A stretch of DNA of 64,000 bases from Sciurus carolinensis (taxonomy: Eukaryota; Chordata; Mammalia; Rodentia; Sciuridae): contig NC_062222.1 in assembly GCF_902686445.1 (NCBI RefSeq), positions 134,981,035 through 135,045,034 of the forward strand. Reading direction: 5' to 3'. A program made the translations under genes and the position numbers. Under the pieces are notes generated by a model that did not search any database, was not told where the DNA came from, and worked only from the letters and a program-made list of their open reading frames with translations. Below are positions 1 to 10,672 of this stretch, in pieces. Numbering within the stretch: position 1 is the stretch's first letter; each line of letters begins with the position of its first letter.

Positions 1-581
1 AATTGGGAATGCAGCAAGGTTCCAGAAGCGGAAGTGATGAGATGAGGAACCCAAGTAGGACAGTTCCCTCAGAAGCAGAAGAGAAATGTGTATGTACAGC
101 AGGTGAAAAGAAGGGAAGGAGCAGGGAATCAGGAGCAAGAAGTCCCACCACATTCCGAACTTCAGAGGAGCAGGCTGGGAGGCATCTCAGGGGGACCATC
201 CTGATCCTTGCTAAAGACCACCCACCTTCCCCAGCAACCCCAGGCCCCAGGACCTCACTCCACTTTATCTGCTCCACAGGACCTAGTGCTTGTTTTTGTC
301 CGCCCCCTAGAAAGCAGGTTGCAGAGAAGCAATATTTGTATTTTTTATTCCCTTAGGTGCCCAAAGAATCTAGAATAGTACCAGGTACTGAGCATGCATT
401 CAACAAATTTTCCTTGCATGAGTAAGTTAACTTGCATCGATCAAGGTGGCAAGGCTGACCTGGAGAACATCAACACACCTGACATTGTGAGCCAGATAAT
501 TCCTCCTTTTTCCTCAGACATTGCCAAGTGTCCCTCCAAATCACCTGTGGTTGAGAAACACTGGGCTCATAATGGACTTTA

Positions 582-774
582 TTTAGTTCCAGGGATTGAA
601 CCCAGGGGTGTTTAGCTACCGAGTCACATCCCCAGCCCTTTTTTAATTTTCAGACAGGGTCTTGCTAAGTTGCTTAGGGCCTCACTAAGTTGCAGAGGCT
701 GGTTTTGAACTTGTGATCCTCCTGCCTCAGCCTCCCAAGCCACTGAGATTACAGGCATGCACCACTGCACCCAG
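582..774 (-). mobile_element. B1-dID type SINE
   Basis: The reverse strand of a squirrel composite SINE: the ID box (CAGGGATTGAACCCAGGGG, ACATCCCCAGCCC) comes first, then the B1 part ending TTACAGGCATGCACCACTGC. It is flanked by near-perfect 16-bp target-site duplications, CTCATAATGGACTTTA at 566-581 and CTCATCATGGACTTTA at 775-790 (15 of 16 match). The tail is eroded, so this is not a very recent insertion. Confidence 0.9.
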
Positions 775-799
775 CTCATCATGGACTTTAGTAGGACCA

Positions 800-1560
800 G
801 GAGGGATTAATTCATTAATTCACTGACATACATTTAGTGAGTGCCAAGTATGGGTAAGGCACTATGGAAACGAGAATGGAAAGATGACAAAATCTCTAGT
901 CTCATGAAACTTAAAAATTGTTCACATAGATAGATAGTAAACTGTATTATTATTGTTGAATAATCACAAATCATGATTTGTTAAGAAAAAAATAGGGTAC
1001 AGAAACAAACAAAAACTCAGAGATGTACTGTATAAAAGGTGGTCTGAGACACCCTCCCAGAAGGCACAGCGCTAAAGTGGAGCACTAACATTTGAAAAAA
1101 GACCACCGTGGGAAGAGGAAGAACACCAGCTGCCTGTGCCCGCAGCAGGAACAGGCAGGGAGCCTTCCAGGAAGGCTGGCATGCCAGGCACTACAGCAGG
1201 AGGTGGTGGCCTGAGGGGCAGGGTGTGAAAGGGATGAGAAGAGGCAAGGCCATGGTGTGGAGGCTGCTGCTGACATTGAGAAGCAGTGGGTATTCAAGCT
1301 GGGTCTACACAGAGGGTGACATAATCCAGGGGACGATTTCAAAAGGCAATGGCTGCTGAGTAGAAAAAGGGACCTAGTCACAGGAGGAATGTGACCATGA
1401 GTTACATTAGAGGCTAAATAAAAGTACTTCTCAGCCCTAAGAAACGAAGGCCAAGACTTGTTGATGTCTCTAGCAAGTGTCCGAAGCCTGGGAGAAAGAC
1501 AAGAAGGAGGAGGTCAGGAGGACGAGACTGGAAATGGCAAGAGAGGCCCAACCCAGTGAA
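800..1560 (-). mobile_element. Old L2-like LINE relic
   Basis: Decayed matches to the reverse complement of an L2 3' region. There is a 'TTTAGTGAGTGCCAAGTATGG...GGCACT' start, then a stretch resembling the 'CATGAAACTTA' segment. After a gap come 'TGACATAATCCAG' and 'AAAAGGCAATGGCTGCTG', which resemble its more internal part. The open frames at 1085-1381 fall in this relic and are not genes. Boundaries and subfamily are approximate. Confidence 0.5.
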
Positions 1561-1977
1561 ATGAAGGTGCAGGATGGAACCACTCAAACAGCAAAGCCAG
1601 TGTCATAGGCTGGGACAGCAAGATATAGGCAAAGAGAGCCAAGGAGCCTTAAAAACCTTGTCTCTCCACAGGTTCCGGTGATAGAAATAGACATGTCCCA
1701 GTTTCATGCACTGCTCTGGTAAGAAATCAGAGTGTCATTTGCTAGGAGATAATGGCACCCACGGAGACACAAACAGACCAGAAGATATTGCTGTTGTGAC
1801 ATCATGACCATGGGGACGCGCAGCACCCTGGTTGTGAGTTTTCTTCTGTTCTGCAGATGCTCTTCCACTGCTATACTGATCTTCCTCATTACAGCTCTGA
1901 ATTGTCAAGTAAAAATGAGGACAAAAAGCTCAAAAGGAACACGGGGTTAGATAGGAACACAGCCATTCAAGCCCTAG

Positions 1978-2004
1978 CCCCCCCCCCCAAAAGAAAGCAC
2001 TTAC
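1978..2004 (-). promoter_or_regulatory. STX18: 5' splice site followed by an 11-base G tract
   Basis: On the minus strand the exon ends ...TACAG and the intron begins GTAAGTGC, close to the consensus donor. Sixteen intronic bases later comes an uninterrupted run of 11 G (C run at 1978-1988 on the plus strand). Intronic G runs just downstream of donors are known binding sites for hnRNP H/F and often strengthen exon inclusion. That this run does so here is inference. A homopolymer of this length is also prone to length variation and sequencing error. Confidence 0.7.
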
Positions 2005-2072
2005 CTGTAAGCATTAATGTAATCTTTCCTGTGTTCCAGAAGAAAATCTCTCAGTTTGCCAATGTGAGAAAT
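2005..2072 (-). CDS. STX18: Syntaxin-18 coding exon (probably exon 2)
   Basis: Read on the minus strand, this 68-nt block follows a long polypyrimidine tract ending TTTTTAATTTTAG and is followed by the strong donor GTAAGTGC. In frame 0 it gives 22 codons beginning ISHIGKLRDFLLEHRKD and ending INAY, plus two bases (AG) of a split codon, with no stop. I recognise this peptide as residues of about 57-78 of syntaxin-18, in its N-terminal (syntaxin-18 N-domain) region. Family knowledge: STX18 is a tail-anchored Qa-SNARE of the ER. It pairs with BNIP1/Sec20, USE1 and Sec22b, and with the NBAS-RINT1-ZW10 tether, in Golgi-to-ER transport. The SNARE helix and membrane anchor are encoded by exons outside the window. 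The numbering as exon 2 is inferred: the roughly 56 preceding residues would fit in one GC-rich first exon, and none lies in this window. The intact frame and both good splice sites argue against a pseudogene. Confidence 0.95.
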
Positions 2073-2112
2073 CTAAAATTAAAAAGAAAGAAAGAGAGCA
2101 GTTCTTATACAT
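2073..2112 (-). promoter_or_regulatory. STX18: 3' splice site and polypyrimidine tract of the STX18 intron
   Basis: On the minus strand the intron ends with a CT/T-rich tract (CTCTCTTTCTTTCTTTTTAA) and TTTTAG directly before the exon. There is no competing AG in the last 35 bases. A branch-point A is plausible around 2105-2120 but is not certain. This tract fixes the exon's 5' boundary. Confidence 0.85.
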
Positions 2113-2129
2113 AGATTACACTAATGCCA

Positions 2130-3600
2130 TGAAAATCAAATTAACAGAGAACTGAATGCAGGCTGCAGAGAATGTGAAACTGTGAACTGAGCAATTTGGG
2201 TTTTAGTCATGCAGCCACTGACCTGCTAACACTCCTTGGCCCGGCTCCTCTCTTGTGAAAGGTTCCTTCTACCTCTCACTGCTGTGATCTACATGAGAAC
2301 AGTGATCTCTAAGGAATACAGAGACTAGCTGAGATAACACCTGTCTAGCAACCAGACACAGCACCATCTGTGTGTCTTCTACCTACAATTTGACAAGCAG
2401 GCTTTCCTTCTCCTATGTGTTGCAGGAGACGGATTCTAGGGGTGAAGCTAAAGGTGTATAAGTAGGGCCCATGGTGCTGCAGAGTTAGAGAAAAGATCCG
2501 GGGGCATGGTTTATTCCTGGGCAGCAAATCTCTGCTTTCCCTCTGACTCGGCTAAGGAGGAGCAACAAGACACCAAGCACAGGTGCAGAGCTGTGTCGTG
2601 CTGGACGACTTCTACAACAGAAACCCACTCTGAAGCCTCGCCATGCTCCACACTGTGTGTGGAGCTCAGGATTCAAAATTTTAAAAATTAAGAAAGAGAG
2701 GCAGGGAGAAACTGGGATCAGAGTTGCCAGGGACAGAAGTGTTTCCAGAAGGAGAGGGTGATGAACTGGAGGCCTGCTCTGTCCTCTGGCCACTGCTCGC
2801 TCCAGTCCCTACTCACATCCTCTGTACTCCTGCCAAACACGCATGCTCCAGCCTTGAAAGGTCTACTGAATTTTCTTTTCTTCCACACATAGAGTTTTGC
2901 TGTCAGGCCAACTCAAGCTAATTTTCACTTTGCTCTCAGCTTAAAAGGATTTCTGCAAACCACCCACTTGGCACACTCAATTATATGCATCTATGTACTT
3001 TGACTTCACTTTTACACACATTTCTCTTGGGACATTATGAATTCTGCAAGGAGAGGCTGTACAGTGTTCCCTGCAATTCTAGGCACAAGAACAGAAGGTG
3101 ATCAATAAGCATTTATGGAATGAGAATATGTCAAAATATAAAATTGCATCTGTCACACAAAAAAAACATTCTTGGTTTGTCTGGAGACAGGTCGAACTTG
3201 CAGGGGTTCAGTTAAATTTCCCACACAGTCTAGACTATTATAACTGCAGTTCAGATAGGTACCCTAAGAACACAGCCCAAAGAAAGAAAATAAGCATGGC
3301 TAAAATATTTTGTGCTATTTTGTGCTATTTAACAGATAAACAACATCCCCAGGCTCTCTCTTCCCAAGAGCCCTGCTGGTTATCCTGGTCTCATGAGCCA
3401 GTGTGGGAAGGCTGGCCTTACAGAAGCTGACTGACTGGTCCAGCTCATATACTCAGCGAGGAGCAGAGCTCGAATTCAAGCTCAGGACGTCACAGCTGCC
3501 TTCTTCACAGTCCTGCTCCTATTTTCCATTTAAGCTGCATCATGGAATCTGACTTTATAAGTTTGGGGAAAAAGTTAAGAGACATGCAAGCAATGTCTTA
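2130..3600. other. Intronic sequence with no recognised element
   Basis: Mixed-composition unique sequence. A short MIR-like stretch may exist around 2200-2330 (text resembling 'ttagtcatgcagccactgac'), but it is too decayed to call. The short open frames here lack splice context and family resemblance. Confidence 0.4.
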
Positions 3601-3609
3601 CTGCACTAC

Positions 3610-4300
3610 ATACAAGATTTCATCAGGTGACTCTTCCATCTTAAAACCTTCAGTGATTTCCACCCCCTTACCTGCAACCCCTGCTACCGGGGGTCAAAAA
3701 CTCTTAGGGGCCCCTGACAGGGGACAGGTAAACCAAATAAAGGAGCGAGCAAGGGAGGCAGGTAGGTAGGATACATGGGGTGAGGTCTGCTTTCCAAATA
3801 CACAGCAGCCAAAGAAGCAACTCTGCTGGCTGATTTGCTAAAGGGCCACCAAGGAAAAAACTCAAGGCTTAACTAAAGGCAGCAAGTCCATACAACCCCA
3901 CACCCCCAGCATTTAAGGCTCTTCACAGTTGTGTCCCAAAGTCCCCAGTGGTCTTGGCCCTGCCAGGCTCCCTGCCACACTCCAGGGTCCAAGTTCTAGG
4001 GCTCCTGACTCTTGCACATGGAGTGGTTCTCCGCCCTGGGACAACTCATGCACATTCTCTCCAGGGCAAACTCCTCCCCTTCAAGATTCTTGTCTCCTCT
4101 CCACACTCATGCCAATCCCAGCTATAGCCGATCCTACTCCATGATAAAACACAGCCAAGCATCTGTCTCAGCACCTAGAAGCTCCTGGAGGGAAAACAGT
4201 CCTCTCTCTCTCTCCCTAGACCTCATCAGGCACAGTTCCTGGTACAAAGCAGAGCCTCGAAAGCATTTACTGAATGTTAAAACAGTGGATACTGAATAAT
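3610..4300 (+). mobile_element. L2-like LINE 3' region, split by an unidentified block
   Basis: Two pieces resemble the L2 3' untranslated region. One is at about 3610-3670 ('TTAAAACCTTCAGTGATTTC'). The other is at about 3910-4300, running through 'CTGCCACACTCC', 'TCATCAGGCACAGTTCCTGG' and ending 'GCATTTACTGAATGTTAAAA'. Between them, 3670-3900 contains a GC-rich segment with 'CCCCTGCTACCGGGGG' and 'AGGGGCCCCTGACAGGGG' that does not fit L2 and may be a separate insertion. Confidence 0.5.
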
Positions 4301-4320
4301 CTCAGGGGGATTATACCTAT

Positions 4321-4766
4321 TGTGAAAGACAGAATCATGCTTTTTGGGCCCCCCTCCTCCTGAAAGAAGACCAGCTCCTAATTCCTGGAAACTGAATACG
4401 TTACATGGCAAAAAGAATTAAGTAGCAGATGAATTGAGGTTGTTGGTCAACTGACCTTAAAATAAGAAGATTATCCTGGATTATCCAGGTAGCAAGGTAA
4501 TCACAAGGGTCCTTAAATGTGGACCATAAATGTGGAAGGAGGAGGCAGAAGAGATCACAGTAATATGACTCTAGATGCGGGGAGGGCTAGAGGACAGACC
4601 CTCCCCAGAGCCCCTAAGAAGAGAACAGACCTGGTGAAATCCAGATTTTAGCCCACGGAGTCACATTTTGGACATCTGAACTACAGAAGTACAAGACAGT
4701 GACTCTGCATTGTCTTAAGCCACAAGTTTATGATAATTTGTTACAGTGGCAATAAGAAACAAATAC
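4321..4766 (+). mobile_element. MLT1-like (ERVL-MaLR) LTR relic
   Basis: An old endogenous-retrovirus-derived solitary LTR. The start TGTGAAAGACAGAATCATG fits the MLT1 5' end and the finish 'TTAAGCCACAAGTTTATG...TTTGTTACAGTGGCAATAAG' fits its 3' end. Internal landmarks such as 'CCTTAAATGTGG' and 'GGACATCTGAACTACAGAA' keep the expected order. No internal viral genes are seen. Diverged and 5-bp duplications are not clear. Confidence 0.7.
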
Positions 4767-5316
4767 ATCTACTTAGAGCCTTAATCACCATAACAATTTT
4801 TTTATGAGTCATAAAACTTTCCATAAAATGTTTAAAAAGGTACAAAGAAATCTACTACACGGCTGGATCGGCCCTCCTTTGCCCCTGCTCCCCATTTTTA
4901 GCTGGCTTTGGTCTGAAAACTAGCAGAACAAACGTGAAGGGGATGACTGCCAGGAACAGGAAGCCCCTCGGCATCTGACAAAACAAGTGGTTTCAGTTCA
5001 AGTCTAACAAATGTGATCCCAGCTTCAGGTGCTCTGTAATGGCAGATTTTTATAAAGTGAGTTTATTAAAATAGAGTGAAGGCTGTCTAGTATTACATGG
5101 AATTCTTGGTAAGTTAAGAGGTGTTAAGTACTGACTTAATAATTACATCAGTACAATAACTCAAACTTAAAATAAGTATGCTGTATAAGATAATGTTTTA
5201 ACATCAAGAATGAAAAGAACCATAGGAGCATTAAGATTTCTTTAGACATTTGAGAGCTCTGAATTTCTATTAAATTCCTAAACACAAGCACCAAAAAATC
5301 ATAACAAATCAATAAC

Positions 5317-6278
5317 AAAGAAATAAGCATCACAGATAAAGCACTTACCCCCAAAATTTATAAAGAACTTACAAAATTTTACACCAAAAATACAAAGAAC
5401 CCAATCAATAAATGGGCCAAGGAACTGGACAGACACTATACAGAAGAAGACATACAGGCAATTAATAAATATATGAAAAAGTGTTCAACATATCTAGTAA
5501 TTAGAGAAATGCAAATTAAAACAACTCAGATTTCATCTAACTCCAATTAGAATTGCTATCATCAAGAACACAAACAATAATAGATGTTGGTGTGGATGAG
5601 GGGAAAAAGGCACACTTTTACATTGCTGGTGGAGTTGCAAATTGATGTAGCCACTGTGGAAAGCAATGTGGAGAATCCTCAGAAAACTTGGAATGGACCC
5701 ACCTTTTGACCCAGTTATCCCACTCCTCCGTTTGTATCCAAAGGAATTAAAATCAGTATACTACAGTGATGTAGCCACATCAATGTTTATAGCAGTTCAG
5801 TTCACAATATGGAACCAAACTAGATGCTCTTCAACAGATGAATGGATAAAGAAACTGTGGTATATATACACAATGGAATATTATTCAGCCATAAAGAATA
5901 ATAATATTATGGCCTTTGCAAATAAATGGATGGAATTGGAGAATATCATGCTAAGTGAAATAAGCCAATCCCAAAAAACCGAAGGTCGAATGTTTTCCCT
6001 GTTAAGTAGAGAATGATATATAATGGGGGTGGAGGTGTGAGGAGTGAGAGAAGAATGGAGGAACTTTGGATTGTGTAGAAGAAAATGAGGGGGGGTATGA
6101 AAGATGGTAGAATGAGACAGACATCATTGCCCTATGTACATGTATGATTATATGAATGGTATGAGTCTACATCGTGTACAAACATGGAGATGAAATGAGG
6201 TACCCCATTAGTGTATGGCAAATTAAGGTGCAGTCCGTAAAAAATAAGAAAAAGGGAAAAAAAGAAATAAGCATCACA
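5317..6278 (+). mobile_element. 5'-truncated L1 with 18-bp target-site duplication
   Basis: The last part of an L1 element. It carries the ORF2 C-terminal coding region, in which 5666-6016 stays open and reads 'MEYYSAIKNN' and 'WMELENIMLSEISQSQK', then a G-rich 3' untranslated region and an A-rich end. The duplication AAAGAAATAAGCATCACA is identical at 5317-5334 and 6261-6278, so the inserted DNA is 5335-6260. Perfect duplications and a partly open frame indicate a fairly young, probably rodent-lineage insertion. It lacks ORF1, the ORF2 endonuclease and reverse-transcriptase domains and any promoter, so it is immobile. Confidence 0.95.
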
Positions 6279-7461
6279 TAATAGAGTTGTCTTTGCAAAA
6301 CATGATTTGACAGTTTAATTGCACACCACCATCACCTTTACAGAGATCCTTGGCCAAGTTCTGATCTATGTACTATTAGGCTTAGTCCTATTTTTTAGAA
6401 CGAACTGCTGAAGACACCATATTATATTTCACACAATTCAGACAAGCCCCTTACAATTTTCTAATTTTCAGAGAGGCAGAACACTTGTATGCTTTGATTT
6501 TTAATGATTCCCTATATAGTGCTAATTTCAAGCCACTTTATGATAAAGTAGAAATATGCATACACTTAAGAGATTGCCTCTTTTAAAAGGAGAAAAATCA
6601 TTCCAGTGGGATGTTTGGGGAGTGGATCAGAGAAAAAGGAAAGTACATTTGCCTTTTAAAACTAGTGTGCTTACAATTATGATGCCAGAGATGAGAAAAA
6701 GGAAGGGACCGTGGTGAAGTTCGGTGGAACCAGGCAACTGACAAGATGCCAGGGCTACGGACAGGGATGCTCACGAGCAGAGGACACCCCACTGTGCTGC
6801 TGCACACCTGTGACTGCTCTCCCCCTGCCTGGAGAGCCAACCCCACTCCTTCGGGAGAAGCCTGCTCATCCTTGCAGTTTCCTCCTGATGGCTTCCTGAA
6901 CACCTACCTCAGTATTTGACAGACACTGTTTGCACTGTCCAGGTTACATGAGAAGTATTTATCTGTGACCCTACCAGACTTTAGTCAGCTCCGTGAGGTC
7001 AGAATCCCTGACCTATGCATTCTTGTATCCCCAGCAGTGCCTAAGTGTTTAAAAAAATAATAATAATAAATTAAAAAAAAATAAAAAGGAAAAGAAAGGA
7101 AAGAAACCCAACAGAAAAGCCTCAAGATCTGATAAACCCTGAAGCACTGTTGGGATCAAAAAGATCTGAAAGACTGCACATTCTGCATCCAGATACCTGC
7201 ATCCAGATACTTTATTTGCAGTGAACAAGCAAATAAAGAGGGACAAGACACCTACTTGTGCAAATAAGTAGGTCTCCCCAGGTTTCAAGGGGTGTTCAGA
7301 GGGCAGCTAGACCATGCAGAATCTACTGAGGCCGTGGTCTGATGTGCTTCACAAAATGATCATGTGCCCCCATAAAGTGTACCATTTTCCACCCGACTGA
7401 CAGTCTCCTATGGAAAAGAGTTTTTATCACACCTATGGTTTGACTGCACTGCCACTTGATA

Positions 7462-7502
7462 TTAACTATGCCACCACCAGACATAGGTGGTGACATAGTT
7501 AA
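7462..7502. repeat. Short near-perfect palindrome (hairpin)
   Basis: The 17-base arm TTAACTATGCCACCACC (7462-7478) is followed by a 7-base loop and then GGTGGTGACATAGTTAA (7486-7502). The arms pair at 16 of 17 positions. The stem is too short for a canonical microRNA precursor. No terminal-repeat transposon of this sequence is known to me. Confidence 0.8.
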
Positions 7503-7609
7503 CAGTATGGGTATGAACAAGAATAGAGAATCCTGTATTTCTAGCACAAACTGCAGTTAAAGATAAAAATTCAACTGTAGCTAAAAGAGAAACATAAAAA
7601 GGAAAAGGA

Positions 7610-7745
7610 ATGAACTATTTATTGTCTATCTCCTGTGCCAGTCACCGTTGAGTGGGTTGTTTCATTTAGTCCCAGCAGACCTGTGGAAACAGATAATTTT
7701 CTTAGTGGAAAAGAACCAGGGCCCTGAGAGGTGAGAGGATGTCAG
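7610..7745 (-). mobile_element. MIR-like SINE relic
   Basis: Decayed text in the order expected for a reverse MIR: 'TTTATTGTCTATCTCCTGTGCCAGTCAC', a central '...ATTTAGTCCCAGCAGACC', then '...AGATAATTTTC' and '...CCCTGAGAGGTGAGAGGATG'. Short, old and approximate in extent. Confidence 0.45.
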
Positions 7746-8784
7746 GGTTGGAACTGGCCCACCTGTGCTGAGCTAGTGTGGGCTCTGTCAGTGCCGGCAC
7801 CAATGATATGCTGGTGTTTTCTAGTTTCCTTTGGTATTAAAGTCATTTTAATGCCTGCTGTGTGTTATTGTCATTTCACTGGTCAAAGAATTTTCCACTT
7901 AATATTTAATAAGACTAAGAAATTATGAATTTTCATTTAGGTGTTTTCATTTAGGTGTAAAAACATGATTATGTTTTTACTTATCTTTTGGGCTTTAAAT
8001 TCCTTCTCTTTTTGAGATAAATACTGAACAATTTACAAATGAAATCAGACTTGCTTCAACATAAGATGGATGCAACAGATGAAACAGGACCAGCTGTTTC
8101 AGTGATTTCAGTGAAGTCACTGAAGATGAGCACATGCAAACATGGAGGTTCTTTATACTAGTCTAAATTTTCCATAACAAAACGCTGGTTTTCAAAATCA
8201 TCCATGTAGAACCTTCTTCTTTTAGCATTTTTAGTCATTTTGAGGCATAGATTTTCTGCTATCAAACTAGTAACAATCCATATTTAAACCAACAACTAAA
8301 TCCCAACAACTTGTAGTTACTTTATTTCTACATACTTGCAATCTTCGCTTACATTCTACAAAATAGGATCAATGTGACTTTAAAAACTCAATGACAACAA
8401 AACCTTTGGTTAGTTTACTCTGAGGCTGACAATTTCCAGAGCTCGGCATGCGTTAGATCATCTACTTCCTCCAGCAACCACAGGGAGGTTAGTAATGTTA
8501 TCATATCTGCTACACACTGAGCAAACTGAGTCTGAGACACAAGTCCCTTGCTCAGGCACACTGGGCTGAAGTCTGGATTGAAGTCAGGCAGTCTAAGTAC
8601 CAGGCTTGAGTTCTCCAGTGCTGTATTTGTAAGGAGCATGACTGGAACCTGGGGAAAGCAGAGCGTTCTCAGGCTGCTTTCTTCCCCCAGCATCTACAGC
8701 CAGCCAGACCTTACACACTTGATCTACCCACGTCCCAGCTACAAGTATGCCAGGCAATGCATAAATTGCTCCACACACACACGG

Positions 8785-8910
8785 TCACTTTCACCCCTCA
8801 TAACAATCTCACGGCTTAGACATTACCCACCATACTGCTTAGAAAATGAGGCCTATACAAGGTCACAAGGGCAGTAAGTGGGCAGAACTGGGACTGCAGG
8901 TCTAGATGGC
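8785..8910 (-). mobile_element. MIR relic
   Basis: Matches a reverse MIR core: 'CTCATAACAATCTCACGG', 'AAAATGAGGCCTATACAAGG', 'TCACAAGGGCAGTAAGTGG' and 'CAGAACTGGGACTGCAGGTC', all in the expected order. Confidence 0.65.
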
Positions 8911-9069
8911 CTAAGGGCAATGTCACTTATTCTATACTATGACATCAAAAGACTAATAAACTACTAATATTTTACTTAACTAACTTTGAGAGGATTTTCA
9001 TAGAAATATAAGCTGGGTTTCACGTGGAAGTATTTGTGCATTTTTTTTTTTTTTTAATTCTTCTTTTCT

Positions 9070-9116
9070 TGCCTTGCACAAGATTCTGGGTTCAATCCAT
9101 AGCAAAGGAAAAAAAA
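9070..9116 (+). mobile_element. Fragment of an ID-like SINE
   Basis: Only the 3' half is visible: 'TGCCTTGCACAAGATTCTGG' and 'GGTTCAATCCATAGCA', then an A-rich tail. This resembles the ID family's 'GGCCCTGGGTTCAATCCCCAGC' end. A T-rich run precedes it. Tentative. Confidence 0.4.
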
Positions 9117-10547
9117 CGTGTTTTTAAATTACAATGGTTATAGAAAGATCTGCAATAAAGGTACGCCTTCACTCACCAAAACCATCTCCCAAACTGGCTA
9201 CTGTTCCCTGTGTTTGCAACACAGACTCAGAATTGGCAAGGCCACAAGAATGCTGAGAAAGTCCACATGAAAATAGGATGGCCAGAAAAACTGGCAGGAC
9301 AACTGTTGAAGCCAGAACAGAGGATAGGCAGTTAATGTAGAAATAGGGATGGGGTCAAATCAAGGAAATGGAGGCCAGGAGAGCCATCTGCCTCTGGAAG
9401 TTGGAGACTGCTCCTGGGAGAATGGAATGTCAAGGATCTCCAGAGCCCATTGATTACCAAATTTACCTGCCCTTATGAAGGACTGCAGGGAAGGAGCTGC
9501 TACTGAATGCCCGTGGGCCCTTGCCTGGCCGAATCACTTTGGTCCTCCCCCTGCTGCATCTGCTTCTCACTTTGTACATTTTACCTGCAAAACCGGGCCT
9601 AGTCAAATAGAAAGGAAGGAGAGATAAAGGGGGAGAGAACTGGAGAACAAAAGAGACGTCGGCCTATAAAAGATGTAGGGTGCGCTCACTTCTTGGGATT
9701 CTAGAACATCAGCAATGGCCCCCTTCTCCCTCCCGGGAGAAGTCTGTATTATTACTATTTTTAAATAAAACCTGCTTAATATGCTTACCTTGGCGTGCTT
9801 CTCTAGTGTCCAAACTTCAACATTAGAGGGAGCAGAACTCATCACCGGTAAACAGCAGCATCGCTGTCATCAGTTCACTTTGAATATCAACCATCAAGTT
9901 GCCTCCAAAGATGATTCTGACACATAAGGAAAGCAAGGTACAGAACTGGCTTTCCCCCTAAAGTTGACCCAGATCTGACCTTTAGCCTGGGATTGTGTAA
10001 AGGGCAGAGAAGAAACCCCAGGTAAAAGACTATGTGGGTCTTGGGACACTCAGGGCCGAGAACAGAAATGAGTAAGAAATACAGGGGGGTGTGATCCCTG
10101 CTTGGCTATGCATGGAGGAAGGAGTCCTAATGCCCCGTGCAGAGGGATCTAGGCTAGCCTTCTTCCTGGCCTATCTCCCAAACTTTCCTTACTCTCTTCC
10201 CAAGAAAGGGGCCAGAGGAGTGACTGCTGTGCCACCTGGAGAAGAGAATGAGCTGCTGCCCTCCCCTCCCCTCCTCAGATCAGCCCACAGCAGAGAGGGT
10301 GTACTCCAGCTTGCAGTCCACTCAGGCTTGGCCAAAAATCTACAGCCAGGTTCTCCACTTGGCTTTTTCTCCTCACTCCTATATTTTTCTTTCAGGTAGT
10401 TCCAACACCAGGCTGGGAAGAAAGGGCCATACTTTATAAGCTCCCCTAAATTTTGACAACTAAAATTTTGAGCAAATTGCTTAGTCTCCTTGAGCTTCAC
10501 TACAAAAGGAAGGGATCAAAATTAGTTTAAAAAAGCAGTAAAAAAAA

Positions 10548-10672
10548 TTGTGGAACCAACCTAGATGTCCTTCAGTAGATGAATGAATAAAGAAACTGCG
10601 ATATATATATACAAAATGGAATATTATTCAGCCTTAAAGAATTAAAAAATTACAGCATTTGCAGGGAATTAT
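10548..10672 (+). mobile_element. L1 ORF2 fragment
   Basis: Text such as 'GTGGAACCAACCTAGATG', 'CAGTAGATGAATGAATAAAG', 'ATGGAATATTATTCAGCC' and 'TTACAGCATTTGCAGG' matches the same ORF2 C-terminal region as the L1 at 5.3-6.3 kb. It ends after about 125 bases without a 3' end and with no clear duplications. Confidence 0.8.

Larger units (their letters stand above)
1..2004 (-). other. STX18: STX18 intron downstream of the exon (partial)
   Basis: This is the 5' part of the intron that follows the exon in gene direction. The next syntaxin-18 exon, expected to encode the segment starting HTMSEYGRMTD, is not present, so the intron continues beyond position 1. It contains one B1-dID SINE and an old L2-like relic. 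Positions 1-560 and 1560-1975 hold no repeat or gene that I recognise. Confidence 0.85.

Noticed and set aside
5666..6016. Open frame of 117 codons as a gene
   Set aside because: It is the C-terminal part of L1 ORF2 inside a truncated L1 with target-site duplications.
9782..9830. Possible minus-strand exon ending at a GTAAGC donor (about 9789)
   Set aside because: The donor is acceptable but no convincing acceptor or pyrimidine tract lies upstream, and the peptide matches nothing in syntaxin-18.
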